From a virus, in IMG/VR virus record IMGVR_UViG_3300000956_000137, positions 1-20,896 of that record: a stretch of DNA of 20,896 nt. The stretch is one strand, 5' to 3'. This document shows positions 1 to 7,839 of the stretch, piece after piece (within the stretch, counting starts at the first letter, position 1; every line of letters begins with the position of its first letter). Made by a program: the position numbers and the translations under genes. Under the pieces are notes generated by a model. The model was not told where the DNA came from. It ran no database searches and saw nothing but the letters and a program-made list of their open reading frames with translations.

Positions 1-650
1 TACCAGAAGTAGCGGGCCGGATCGGCGGACAGGTCGCCGCCCGGACCGTAGATAGAAAACGTAGCATCGGGCCCGAGTGTGAGTAGTGGCGTCTGGCCCG
101 TCTTTATGTCTTCGAGGTCGATGTTGTACGACCCTTGGCCGATACCCAAGAGCATTTCTGTACGGGGCTCTCGCGGGCCCGCAAAGTATGAACGCGGTGG
201 GGTCAGGTAGTCCGGGTAGCGCTGCGGGTTATAGCCGAACAGCTCCGGACGCACATCGTTGATCTTGACTTTGTTGCCCTTGCTGCTGCCTTGGTCCAGC
301 GGTTCGCCGCTGCTACCTGACTTGTCACGCATACCGGGAAGCTTTGGCATCAACGCGGCCAGTACTGCCTTAGCAGCGAATACCGCCAGGAACGACGTAC
401 CGAGTACTTCGAACCCGCTTTTAGGCTCTCGGTAAATCTCTACGCGGTCGGTTGCGCTGATCTCGGTCGTGCGCCATTGCCACGGAAGGACCAGGTCACC
501 GTTGAGATAGAGGCTCAAGGCGAGTTGGGTAAGGTCTGTTTTACGATCAATGCCGTGGCGGTACAGCCACTCGGCTACGGTTACGCGCTTACGAATTCTG
601 TAGGTTTCTTTCCCTTCGTCCGACAGACGACTAGCGTAGATCTCGATCAT
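1..650 (-). CDS. J-like central tail hub / host specificity protein (partial, 3' end beyond window)
   Basis: My own translation of the minus strand from the ATG at 650 stays open to the window edge (216 codons). The N-terminal ~80 residues look like a beta-grasp (ThiS/lambda gpI-like) domain, ending near the motif DRVEIYREPKSG. A hydrophobic alanine-rich segment (about residues 88-104) and a Gly/Ser-rich linker follow. Then comes VRPELFGYNPQRYPDYLTPP, typical of phage tail proteins occupying the position of lambda J, which forms the tail-tip hub and contacts the host receptor. The start codon overlaps the stop of the NlpC/P60 gene (ATGA), as in the lambda K-I-J order. The assignment rests on these motifs and on gene order. 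The receptor-contacting C-terminus is not visible, so specificity cannot be judged. Confidence 0.8.
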   Translation of the reverse strand, partial: MIEIYASRLSDEGKETYRIRKRVTVAEWLYRHGIDRKTDLTQLALSLYLNGDLVLPWQWRTTEISATDRVEIYREPKSGFEVLGTSFLAVFAAKAVLAALMPKLPGMRDKSGSSGEPLDQGSSKGNKVKINDVRPELFGYNPQRYPDYLTPPRSYFAGPREPRTEMLLGIGQGSYNIDLEDIKTGQTPLLTLGPDATFSIYGPGGDLSADPARYFW

Positions 651-1042
651 GGTCGGTCTCGATAAAAAACCACATTGGGGTAGTCCCGCAGCCACCGGCG
701 CAGCGCTACGAACTGAGGGCCGCGCTTCGCACTGGTTTCCAGTATGCGTAGCCCGGTCGGGGAATCCAAGACGATAGCGACGTGAGAGCAGATACGCCCC
801 GTCAACACGCAGGCGATAGTGCCGTGCTCCGCTTCGCATGGCTCTAGGCCGGACACTTCCGCCGTGTATACCTCGGCTGCTTCCCTAGGCTTTTTGGGTC
901 GCAGACTGCCGTAAGAAGGTAGCAGTCGGTAGCCCAGTTCGAAGTGGAACACCTGTCTTACAAGGCCCCAGCAATCGAACTTATCCGGACCTCTCGCCCC
1001 ATCTTCGTAAGAGCTGTAGAGATATTTGTTAACCCAATCCAT
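647..1042 (-). CDS. NlpC/P60-family tail-tip peptidase (lambda K-like)
   Basis: Predicted cysteine peptidase of the NlpC/P60 fold, which in siphoviruses sits at the tail tip and cleaves peptidoglycan cross-links during DNA entry. From the ATG at 1042 the protein is 131 aa. The catalytic Cys lies in FDCWGLVRQ (Cys24) and the His in CSHVAIVLD (His87); the third polar residue is not certain, with Glu102 in ILETS a candidate. Length fits the single-domain family. A TTG one codon upstream would add one residue, but the ATG forms a TGATG overlap with the DUF1833 stop, so I prefer it. Neighbours are DUF1833 upstream and the J-like hub downstream, the expected tail-tip order. Confidence 0.9.
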   Translation of the reverse strand: MDWVNKYLYSSYEDGARGPDKFDCWGLVRQVFHFELGYRLLPSYGSLRPKKPREAAEVYTAEVSGLEPCEAEHGTIACVLTGRICSHVAIVLDSPTGLRILETSAKRGPQFVALRRWLRDYPNVVFYRDRP

Positions 1043-1536
1043 CAAAGATACCTGAGAGCCGGTGCGAAGTTGACAGTGTACAGCTCTCGCGGCCAGGCGA
1101 CACCGATCAGATTGTAGTAGCCGGTTTGAAGCTGCGCCACTTGGCCCTGAACCGAGCCGGAGAGCAGCGTCAGCACGTACGGTTTTTCGGCGGGCGCCGT
1201 CAGGTCTCCGCTAAGGTAGGTACGATAGATCGCCGTCACGCGGGCATTCGCTTCAATCGCTTCGTCGATCAGCCGTGACGCTTCACCGGTGGTGTTGTCG
1301 ACGGCGAAGGCCAGGGTCTGATTCCCCTTGTTGTTCTTGGCGGCCAGTGCGATATCAATGTTCGCACCGATGAACGTCACTGTGCGGTAGTCCTCGGTGG
1401 TCGCGGTAACGTCTTCGAAGCCCGTGCAAATAAACACCGGGGCTGGCCACGGGGGGCACGTCAGCTCAAGCGTCCGGATAATGACGTCAAGGGCCGCGTT
1501 GGCCCCGGCGTTCACTTCAGCTAGGATTAGGCTCAT
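1042..1536 (-). CDS. DUF1833-family phage tail-tip protein
   Basis: A 164-aa protein with the typical layout of DUF1833 phage proteins: an N-terminal LDVIIRTLELT segment, a TGFEDVTATTEDYRTVTF stretch, an LAFAVDNTTGEASRLIDEAI helix, then VTAIYRTYLSGD and a C-terminal YTVNFAPALRYL. The family occurs next to NlpC/P60 genes in siphoviruses. It is thought to take the place of lambda L-type distal tail proteins, but I know of no enzymatic activity. The start ATG overlaps the tailspike stop (ATGA), and its stop overlaps the peptidase ATG, so the three genes are probably translationally coupled. Confidence 0.8.
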   Translation of the reverse strand: MSLILAEVNAGANAALDVIIRTLELTCPPWPAPVFICTGFEDVTATTEDYRTVTFIGANIDIALAAKNNKGNQTLAFAVDNTTGEASRLIDEAIEANARVTAIYRTYLSGDLTAPAEKPYVLTLLSGSVQGQVAQLQTGYYNLIGVAWPRELYTVNFAPALRYL

Positions 1537-3476
1537 GTGCCGACCGCGACGACCGTTACACTAACAGTTCCCGCCGCGCTCCACGCGCCGCCTGCTACCG
1601 CTTGCTGCATTACTTCAAAAGTGGATGATACCGAGGACGCTGATGTGCGGCGCGCTGAGTAGACTACGCCGCCAGTGCCGTCCGTGACACACACCGAAAC
1701 TGAAGGTGTTGAACTAAACCCCGAAGTGGACACTGTTAAGATGCCGCTAGCGTTTGTTGTTCCGGAGTACGATTCTACCCTGGAACTCAGCGACGCCGGG
1801 TAGGAGAGTACGGCGCCTGCGACCGGGGTAGAGTTAGCGGCGTTGTAGTAGTTTTCGTTAGCGTATATTTTCCGCGCGCCCGCGCCCGCGCCAGTGACGT
1901 TGATGTACTTTTGCCCGGTTGTCGGCGCGAACCCGGAAAGCTCTGAGAAGTTGCAGCCGTCCACGTGGCCGGTAATCGCAGTTGCGGATAAGTGTTCGAT
2001 TTTTACCCGGTCAGTAACAATTGCCGAGCCGCCGCACGCAAACGAGCAATCGACAATCGAGAAAGACAGGTTTTCGAATGCGTTGTTGTGCGAGATATAG
2101 ACGTCGTAAAGCCCGTTGTTGAACTCGAAGTAAGTGCCGTTGAACACGCAGCCAATCGGGGTGCCGGAAGAAGTCGCAGACGCGTGGTCGATAATGGCGC
2201 CGAAACCAGAAGCATTGCCGGCCCCGTTGTTCTCAATCGAGCCACCATAAAACCGTATGCCGCCCGGGTTCTTCGCATACAACCCGCCAACCGTGTTCGC
2301 AGTGATAACGCACTGGAAGAACGAAAGCTGATTCGGGTAAGAGAACCCAGGCAATGCGTAGAAGCCGTAGCGACCGTATGCGAATTTGCAGTTGACGAAC
2401 GAACTCGAAAGGCAGCCTTCGGAAGAAAACGTACGATTACCGCCGCTGAAATAGCAGTTATCGAACTTCATATAAGCGCAGTTAACGGCCTTGAACGTGT
2501 TACCCGTTACGCTGCCGACCTCGAAGCCCATGTTCGAAAAGCTGGTCCCGAAGATCAAGGAGTTTACAGCGGTAGCCGTGTCGGCAGTAACGGATACCAG
2601 GCTTGCGTCCGTCGCGACTGTAGCGGCTTTGATCACCGACAGCGAAGGACCCTCCCCGCGCATTCCGATGCGGTTGGCGTAGAAGCTTGAGGTTGCGATA
2701 GTCCAGTTAACCCCAGTAGCGATATAGACACCCTTGGGGAAGAACAGCACGCCGCCAGTGGTCGCTAGCGAAGCTACAGCGGCGTTAATAGCTGCGTTGT
2801 CGTTCGTTACCCCGTCACCCTTGGCGCCGAAAATCTTAACATTCAACTCTCCTGCAAAAGACAGCTTGGCGCGCCCGGTGCCTGTGCCAAAGATCGTCCC
2901 GCCGTTCGCGGGCTCAGTGCTAATGCTGTCCCAGTAGAATGGGCCTGCGCCGCCGCCGTCGCCGGGTGCGTAATACCCGAGCGTGAAGACCGGGAGAACC
3001 CACGGCTGTGGAAGTGCCAGTAGGTCAGCAACGCTGTTTACGGTGCGCGATGCGCCCGCAACAAGGGACACGCCGAGCGCGCCATCTGTGCTAGCCAGGT
3101 CGCTACGAATGACGTTGTCGCCGGCCAGTGTGAACTTAGGCTCGTCGATTACCCAGTTGTTGACTGTCGTGTACGGTAGCACTAGGGCCGGGCCCGCACG
3201 GAAGTAGTTACCGTCCTTGGTGAACACCTCATTCGGCTGCGTGATCGTCAGTGGACCGTCTGCATCGTAGTCGCCGAGAAAAATAGGGCCGCTCGCGATA
3301 AGGAAATCATCGAAAGCCTTCTCCATGCCCGCCCATGTTTCCCGCCGCTTGTTGAAGCGATCGTAGAAGGATGGGGATGGACTGTTCATCGCGTCGTCAA
3401 AATTAGACGCGTTATCGAACAGGTCTTTCGGAGCGGTAGAGCCTAAGGCGTTCCCTGTGGAATAAGTGTTGGTCAT
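1533..3476 (-). CDS. Tailspike with pectate-lyase-like beta-helix
   Basis: A 647-aa receptor-binding protein. Residues 1-60 form an N-terminal virion-anchor domain (DLFDNASNFDD, RRETWAGME) that is clearly related to the start of the adjacent fibre. Residues about 212-230 carry NVKIFGAKGDGVTNDNAAI, the entry motif of Pectate_lyase_3 beta-helices, followed by GGVLFFPKGVY and a long Gly/Asn/Phe-rich repeat region to about residue 545. The last ~85 residues are Ser/Thr/Val-rich and probably form a trimerising or receptor-binding beta-sandwich. Such spikes bind and often depolymerise surface polysaccharide (capsule or O-antigen). Catalytic residues cannot be assigned by eye. The ATG has an AAGGA Shine-Dalgarno about 7 nt upstream. 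Its location between distal-tail genes is unusual. Confidence 0.88.
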   Translation of the reverse strand: MTNTYSTGNALGSTAPKDLFDNASNFDDAMNSPSPSFYDRFNKRRETWAGMEKAFDDFLIASGPIFLGDYDADGPLTITQPNEVFTKDGNYFRAGPALVLPYTTVNNWVIDEPKFTLAGDNVIRSDLASTDGALGVSLVAGASRTVNSVADLLALPQPWVLPVFTLGYYAPGDGGGAGPFYWDSISTEPANGGTIFGTGTGRAKLSFAGELNVKIFGAKGDGVTNDNAAINAAVASLATTGGVLFFPKGVYIATGVNWTIATSSFYANRIGMRGEGPSLSVIKAATVATDASLVSVTADTATAVNSLIFGTSFSNMGFEVGSVTGNTFKAVNCAYMKFDNCYFSGGNRTFSSEGCLSSSFVNCKFAYGRYGFYALPGFSYPNQLSFFQCVITANTVGGLYAKNPGGIRFYGGSIENNGAGNASGFGAIIDHASATSSGTPIGCVFNGTYFEFNNGLYDVYISHNNAFENLSFSIVDCSFACGGSAIVTDRVKIEHLSATAITGHVDGCNFSELSGFAPTTGQKYINVTGAGAGARKIYANENYYNAANSTPVAGAVLSYPASLSSRVESYSGTTNASGILTVSTSGFSSTPSVSVCVTDGTGGVVYSARRTSASSVSSTFEVMQQAVAGGAWSAAGTVSVTVVAVGT

Positions 3477-3485
3477 GGTACGTCC

Positions 3486-4451
3486 TTAGACTAATGGGAT
3501 GAGCGCGACAAAGAAGATGCCTGTAACCGAACTACAGTTCGCGCAGGTGATTTGTCCGTCAGTTGCGATATTCACCCTCGGCCCGTTCACGGTACTTGAT
3601 GGCGTGGCGTTAGGGCCGCTAATAACCGGAATGCTAACGAGCGACGCGGGTCTAAAACCAACGGGTAGTGTTGCTAGAAGCGTGCCATCTGTCGCAGTGC
3701 CGTTAATGATCTGCATTTCAATCTGCACGTTATCCATAACTTTTCTGTACGCCGCTCGCCGCGAAGAAACAACGGTCCAACTGTTCTGCAAGCTGAAGTT
3801 AGCGAACGACTGAGCAGCGAGACCGGTGCCACCCTCAGCAATACTGAGAGGTGCTCCGCCGAGGATAGCGGTTAACGCCGCCGCCTGAGTGGTCTGTCCG
3901 GTGCCGCCATTAGCAATTGATGTTGCAACAACGCCGGCAGTAACTCGACCTTTTGCATCTGTAGTTACGCTACCGTACGTGCCAGCTGACCCAACGTTAG
4001 CTAGGGTAATCGCCGCCGTGACGTTGGCAGAACCGTTGAAGTTTACGGTCCATGCCGCATCGCCTGTGGCGCTAATGCTTCGAGCAGTAGCCAGTGCGCT
4101 AGCTGTCGGAGCCGTGCCAATTGCGGCGTGGAAGGCGGCACCATCAACTGCCGCACCCAACGATCGACTAAACGAAGTCAGCGTGTATGTGCCCATGCCG
4201 ACTGGCGTAACCGCATTGAAGAACACGCCCTTATCGACGGCCGGAGTAACAGCGGCAAGCGCGGATACGTTCGGACTTACCAAGGCCGCCGCGTCGATTT
4301 CCATCTGGCTCCAAGTTTTACGCTGGACGCCAAGACGATCAGGCACGCTTGCGTCTGTCGACTGCAAAAGCAGGTCAAACACGGTGGCGTTATCGTCAAG
4401 GTCGCGAGGGTCAATCGACGGGACCGGGTTCATCGTATTGTAGTTACTCAT
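3486..4451 (-). CDS. Short tail fibre protein sharing the tailspike anchor
   Basis: A 321-aa protein. Residues 1-55 (YNTMNPVPS, DPRDLDDNATVFD, DRLGVQRKTWSQME) form the same anchor domain as the neighbouring tailspike. The middle is low-complexity and fibre-like, with VTTDAKGRVTAG and the two repeats ANGGTGQTT and AEGGTGLAA, common in the shafts of phage tail fibres. The C-terminal ~100 residues (NSWTVVSSRRAAYRKVMDNVQIEMQ onward in outline) look like a beta-rich knob. It probably attaches to the distal tail beside or beneath the spike and contributes to adsorption. The start overlaps the stop of the upstream minor tail gene (ATGA). No chaperone gene is visible next to it. Confidence 0.82.
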   Translation of the reverse strand: MSNYNTMNPVPSIDPRDLDDNATVFDLLLQSTDASVPDRLGVQRKTWSQMEIDAAALVSPNVSALAAVTPAVDKGVFFNAVTPVGMGTYTLTSFSRSLGAAVDGAAFHAAIGTAPTASALATARSISATGDAAWTVNFNGSANVTAAITLANVGSAGTYGSVTTDAKGRVTAGVVATSIANGGTGQTTQAAALTAILGGAPLSIAEGGTGLAAQSFANFSLQNSWTVVSSRRAAYRKVMDNVQIEMQIINGTATDGTLLATLPVGFRPASLVSIPVISGPNATPSSTVNGPRVNIATDGQITCANCSSVTGIFFVALIPLV

Positions 4452-4963
4452 GGCTGCGGCCAGTCCTCGTTAATTGCGGTGTCCATGGCTTCAATATAAG
4501 TCTGCCATGGGTTTAAAGGCCATTCCTGATTCATTGCAAAATCGAAGATGTCCGCGAACAAAATGTAATCCGACAGTATTTCAGCCCATCCCGGTGGTAG
4601 CAAAGGTCGGTTCCTTACTTCGCAGTTTACTTGGTACTTCCACAGGAATTTCCCCGTTAGCTCTCCGCCGACCGGTGTCTCTGTAAACCGCACCTCTTGA
4701 TCTTCGAAACCCAAAGGCGTCAGGACATTAAGGGTAAACCATCCAGCGCCAACAACCTGTGCAGCCCAAGCTTCAAACAGTGACGCCTGTGGCGAAGTCA
4801 TTATCCAGCGTAGCGAAACCATGGTCGGCACGTTGCGGAATTCAATGCGCTGACGAGCCCGCCCGCTGTCCATCGCTGTGCGCCGGATATTGTTTACGGG
4901 CGTGAACGCGTAGTTCTCCCGTAAGGGGCACGGCAGCCCTTCCGGGTAGACTGGAATCGGCAT
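4448..4963 (-). CDS. Distal minor tail protein (lambda M-like position)
   Basis: A 171-aa protein directly downstream of the tape measure. It starts with PEGLPCPLRENYAFTPV and contains MDSGRARQRIEFRNVPT, SLFEAWAAQVVGAGWFTLNVLTP and CEVRNRPLLPPGW. I recognise these as a recurrent siphovirus family found immediately after tape measure genes, but I do not have a safe family name. By position it would be a tail-tip component joining tube and tip, like lambda M. The last ~40 residues are Trp/Asp/Asn-rich (MNQEWPLNPWQTY, AINEDWPQP), a short repeated-looking tail. The ATG at 4963 shares one base with the tape measure stop (TGATG), indicating coupled translation. Confidence 0.7.
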   Translation of the reverse strand: MPIPVYPEGLPCPLRENYAFTPVNNIRRTAMDSGRARQRIEFRNVPTMVSLRWIMTSPQASLFEAWAAQVVGAGWFTLNVLTPLGFEDQEVRFTETPVGGELTGKFLWKYQVNCEVRNRPLLPPGWAEILSDYILFADIFDFAMNQEWPLNPWQTYIEAMDTAINEDWPQP

Positions 4964-7839
4964 CAGCGGCCCGCCGTCTGCAAACCGAACTTACGGTTCA
5001 TCGCGTCTGCGGTGCGACCGTCGCCAAGCAAATCCGCTACGAAAACATCAAGCATTCGTTCCCCCTGATCGCCTGTGCGCTCTTCGGATTGTCCGGCGCG
5101 CGATGCGTCCTCGATCAAGTTTACCGTAGTGCTGCCGGTTCCGGTTGGCGATTTTATATCGTTCAATGTTCTATCCAGCTTGGCACTGGTTTGTGCGGTG
5201 GTGACGCGCTCGCCTTTCTGGAGCAGCCAGGTACCGGTCTGCGGTACGGAATCGATACCGTCGTGTGCCATGCCGGCCAGGGCTACGCCTTCAGCGATAG
5301 CCGTGGTCGACAGGATCGCGGCGGCGGCCGGTATCGAGTTCGAGCCGAAGGATGCCAAGGATGCCAATGCTGCTGCGGGGGCGTATGCGGCTGCGATAGC
5401 GGTCCCCGTGATGCCGGCCTGCGCAATGGACGCAGCGGAGGACGTGGAGCCTACGAGGAGCTGTACAGCCTGATATACGAGCCACTGGGCCGCCATCTTG
5501 ACCAAGGCGCCTACCACGGCCTGAACCATGGTCCTGCCGAGATCCGAGAACGCTTCCCCGACCGACTTGGTGCCGTCGAGAATCGACATGAAACTCTCGG
5601 CTAGACCGTCGCTCAGGGTGTCGAGTGTGCCGGTAACCATTTCAGCGGCTTGCGCGCTGAAGTTCGTAGCCTCATCCGCCCAGTTGGCCCATGCTTCGGA
5701 CGCGCCGAGAAAGAACGAACCTTGCGCTTCATCCAGTTGGTTGTAGTAGTCCTGCTGCATCACCAGGCGAGACGCCAGGTTCTCTTCGAGGATTGCTGTC
5801 TCTTGGGTGTAGAGGTCTTCGCTAATCTGTCCTTTGTTCAACTGGCTGTTCAGCTTGTCGACTTCGGACTGGTATTCCTTTCGGATCGCCAAGTCTTCTT
5901 TCAACCGCTCGCGAAGCTTCTCACCCGAGCCGAGCCCGGCCAGTTGCGAGTCTAGGCCTTCCTGCGCGGTGCCGAGCTTCGACGCTTGGTTCTCTTGGAA
6001 CGCGGCAAGCTTTTGCGCTTCGTCCGCTGCCTGCTTACGTGCAGTGACTTCCTGCTCAAGTGCGACGTTACGTTTCAGCTGTGCGGTGATCAGCGCTTCA
6101 CTGGCGAGCAGGGACTTCTGATCAGCGGTCTGAATCTGTTTCGTCTTGATGTCGGCAATTTCTTGCTGGAACTTCGCCAGCGCTTGCGCCTGAACGCCGA
6201 GCTTCTCGTTCGTTTCCGATTGGAGCTGAAGTGCGGCGGCCTGTTGACGCAAGCTGTCGAGCATCTTCTGGCCGGCATCTTCACGAACAGCTTTCGGCGC
6301 CGCGACTTTATCCGCTTTGAATTGTTCTTCAGCGGCTTTGCGCAACTGGGCGACTTGGGCTTCGCTGTACTGCACACCGCGTTTAGCCGCTGCTGCGACC
6401 TGCTTATCGATCTCCGCGAAACGCTTGGCGAGCTTGTCAGTCTTCGGCGCGGTATCGTCCAGGGCTTTGTTCAGGGCTTCGACAGCAGCGATACCACGTT
6501 TATCTTGCGCGACGATGTTTGCCTGTACGGCGGCGCGCTTGCGGCTTTCCTCCTGTTGCACGAGGAGCTGCGTAATTTCCTTTTCGGTCTGCTCACGGCG
6601 CAAATCGTCGCTTGGCGCAAGGAAACCGCCGCTGCCTCGGCTGTTGTTGATAGCGTCAGCATTAGCAATTTCTTGAAGAGTATTGTTGAGTTGCTTTAGC
6701 TTTTGATCGAGCGTCGATTCGCGCCCGATGTCGAGCATTGCGTCCCAAGCGTCCTTGGCGAAGTTCTTCACCGAAAGCCAAGCTGACTCGACGTAGCCCA
6801 AGTCGTTACGGATGTTCGTCGCACGTGTCGTCAACGCTTCCGCGTATGCCTGTTCGGCCAGGTTGGCGGCGCCCTGCGCATCGCCTTGGCGCTGTAGCGC
6901 TTCGATCTGTGCGTAGGTCGAAGTGGTCAGATAGTTCAGCGAATCGTTCAGTTCCTTCGAGAACTTGACCGGATCTTTCGCCAGCTTCTCGAAATCCTTG
7001 ACCGTTTCCTCCGCCGCTTTGCCGGTCGCTTCCTGCATCTTCAGAGCGGCGATAGCGATGCTGTCGAACGAGGACGCAGGTATCTTGCCGGAAGCAGCGA
7101 GTTGCGCTAGGACAGCCGCAGCGGCGCCGACAGTGCCTACCGACTTGCTAACACTCTGTGCTTGGCTGGCGAGCTGATCAGCATTCGTACCGGCGGCGTT
7201 TCCGTTCAGGATCAGCGCGTTGGTGAACGCGGTTGTCTCATCGCTGCCCTGCTTATAGGCGAGCGCGAGAACGGCCGCAGCCGCAGCCGCAGCGGTAAAG
7301 GGGTTGATCAATCCGAGGACGTAACCGCCGAGTGCTTTCGCTGCGGGACCGATGCCTCCGAACATATCCTTGACCTGGCCGCCCTGCTGCAGAAGCACTG
7401 TCAGGGGGTTCTGCCCGGCAGCTATGGATGTAGCGATGTCAGTGAACTGAGCCGGCACGCCGCGCAGGTTAGCGGCCAGTTGCTTGGCGGTTAAACCGTT
7501 GGCGTCGAACTGTTTGGTGCTTTTGTGCAGGGCATTGCCGGTCTGCTCAACAGCTTTACGGGTCTCGTTCAGCTTGGCGAGGTAGACGTTGTAGTCTTCG
7601 GTTGGCAACCGGCCGGCGTCGCGATGTGCCTTAAGCTGCTGCTCCATTTTGTCGAGGCGGGAATACGCGGCGATGGCCGGATCGATCTGTCCTACCAAGC
7701 GATCCAAGGAGTCGCCTTGCTTCTTGGCTTCTCGCGTGGCCGACGCCAAAGCGCGTTCGGCCTGATTCATACCGCGCTCAAAGCCCGCGGTATTCGCAAC
7801 GAGATCCACCGTCAAGGCGCCCAACGATTGTACGGCTAT
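4963..7839 (-). CDS. Tail tape measure protein (lambda H-like), probable ATA start
   Basis: About 958 aa from the proposed start (953 aa from a TTG at 7824). It sets tail length and forms part of the DNA-entry channel. The N-terminal third has the prophage tail-length motif LRGVPAQFTDIATSIAAGQN and QGGQVKDMFGG (TMP_2-like), with an Ala-rich hydrophobic stretch around residues 170-195. The centre is a long, Gln/Glu/Lys-rich coiled coil. The C-terminus has GTKSVGEAFSDLGRTMVQ and hydrophobic segments, as in lambda-type C-terminal domains. The ORF extends upstream of the TTG to an ATA at 7839, preceded by AGGAG at 9-nt spacing. From there it reads (M/I)AVQSLGALTVDLVA, the expected N-terminus of this family. 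No ATG, GTG or TTG start has a Shine-Dalgarno in range. Confidence 0.93.
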   Translation of the reverse strand: MAVQSLGALTVDLVANTAGFERGMNQAERALASATREAKKQGDSLDRLVGQIDPAIAAYSRLDKMEQQLKAHRDAGRLPTEDYNVYLAKLNETRKAVEQTGNALHKSTKQFDANGLTAKQLAANLRGVPAQFTDIATSIAAGQNPLTVLLQQGGQVKDMFGGIGPAAKALGGYVLGLINPFTAAAAAAAVLALAYKQGSDETTAFTNALILNGNAAGTNADQLASQAQSVSKSVGTVGAAAAVLAQLAASGKIPASSFDSIAIAALKMQEATGKAAEETVKDFEKLAKDPVKFSKELNDSLNYLTTSTYAQIEALQRQGDAQGAANLAEQAYAEALTTRATNIRNDLGYVESAWLSVKNFAKDAWDAMLDIGRESTLDQKLKQLNNTLQEIANADAINNSRGSGGFLAPSDDLRREQTEKEITQLLVQQEESRKRAAVQANIVAQDKRGIAAVEALNKALDDTAPKTDKLAKRFAEIDKQVAAAAKRGVQYSEAQVAQLRKAAEEQFKADKVAAPKAVREDAGQKMLDSLRQQAAALQLQSETNEKLGVQAQALAKFQQEIADIKTKQIQTADQKSLLASEALITAQLKRNVALEQEVTARKQAADEAQKLAAFQENQASKLGTAQEGLDSQLAGLGSGEKLRERLKEDLAIRKEYQSEVDKLNSQLNKGQISEDLYTQETAILEENLASRLVMQQDYYNQLDEAQGSFFLGASEAWANWADEATNFSAQAAEMVTGTLDTLSDGLAESFMSILDGTKSVGEAFSDLGRTMVQAVVGALVKMAAQWLVYQAVQLLVGSTSSAASIAQAGITGTAIAAAYAPAAALASLASFGSNSIPAAAAILSTTAIAEGVALAGMAHDGIDSVPQTGTWLLQKGERVTTAQTSAKLDRTLNDIKSPTGTGSTTVNLIEDASRAGQSEERTGDQGERMLDVFVADLLGDGRTADAMNRKFGLQTAGR

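Noticed and set aside
5986-6699. 237-codon plus-strand open frame inside the tape measure region
   Set aside because: Leu/Phe-rich antisense of a Gln/Glu/Lys coiled coil, a common artefact.
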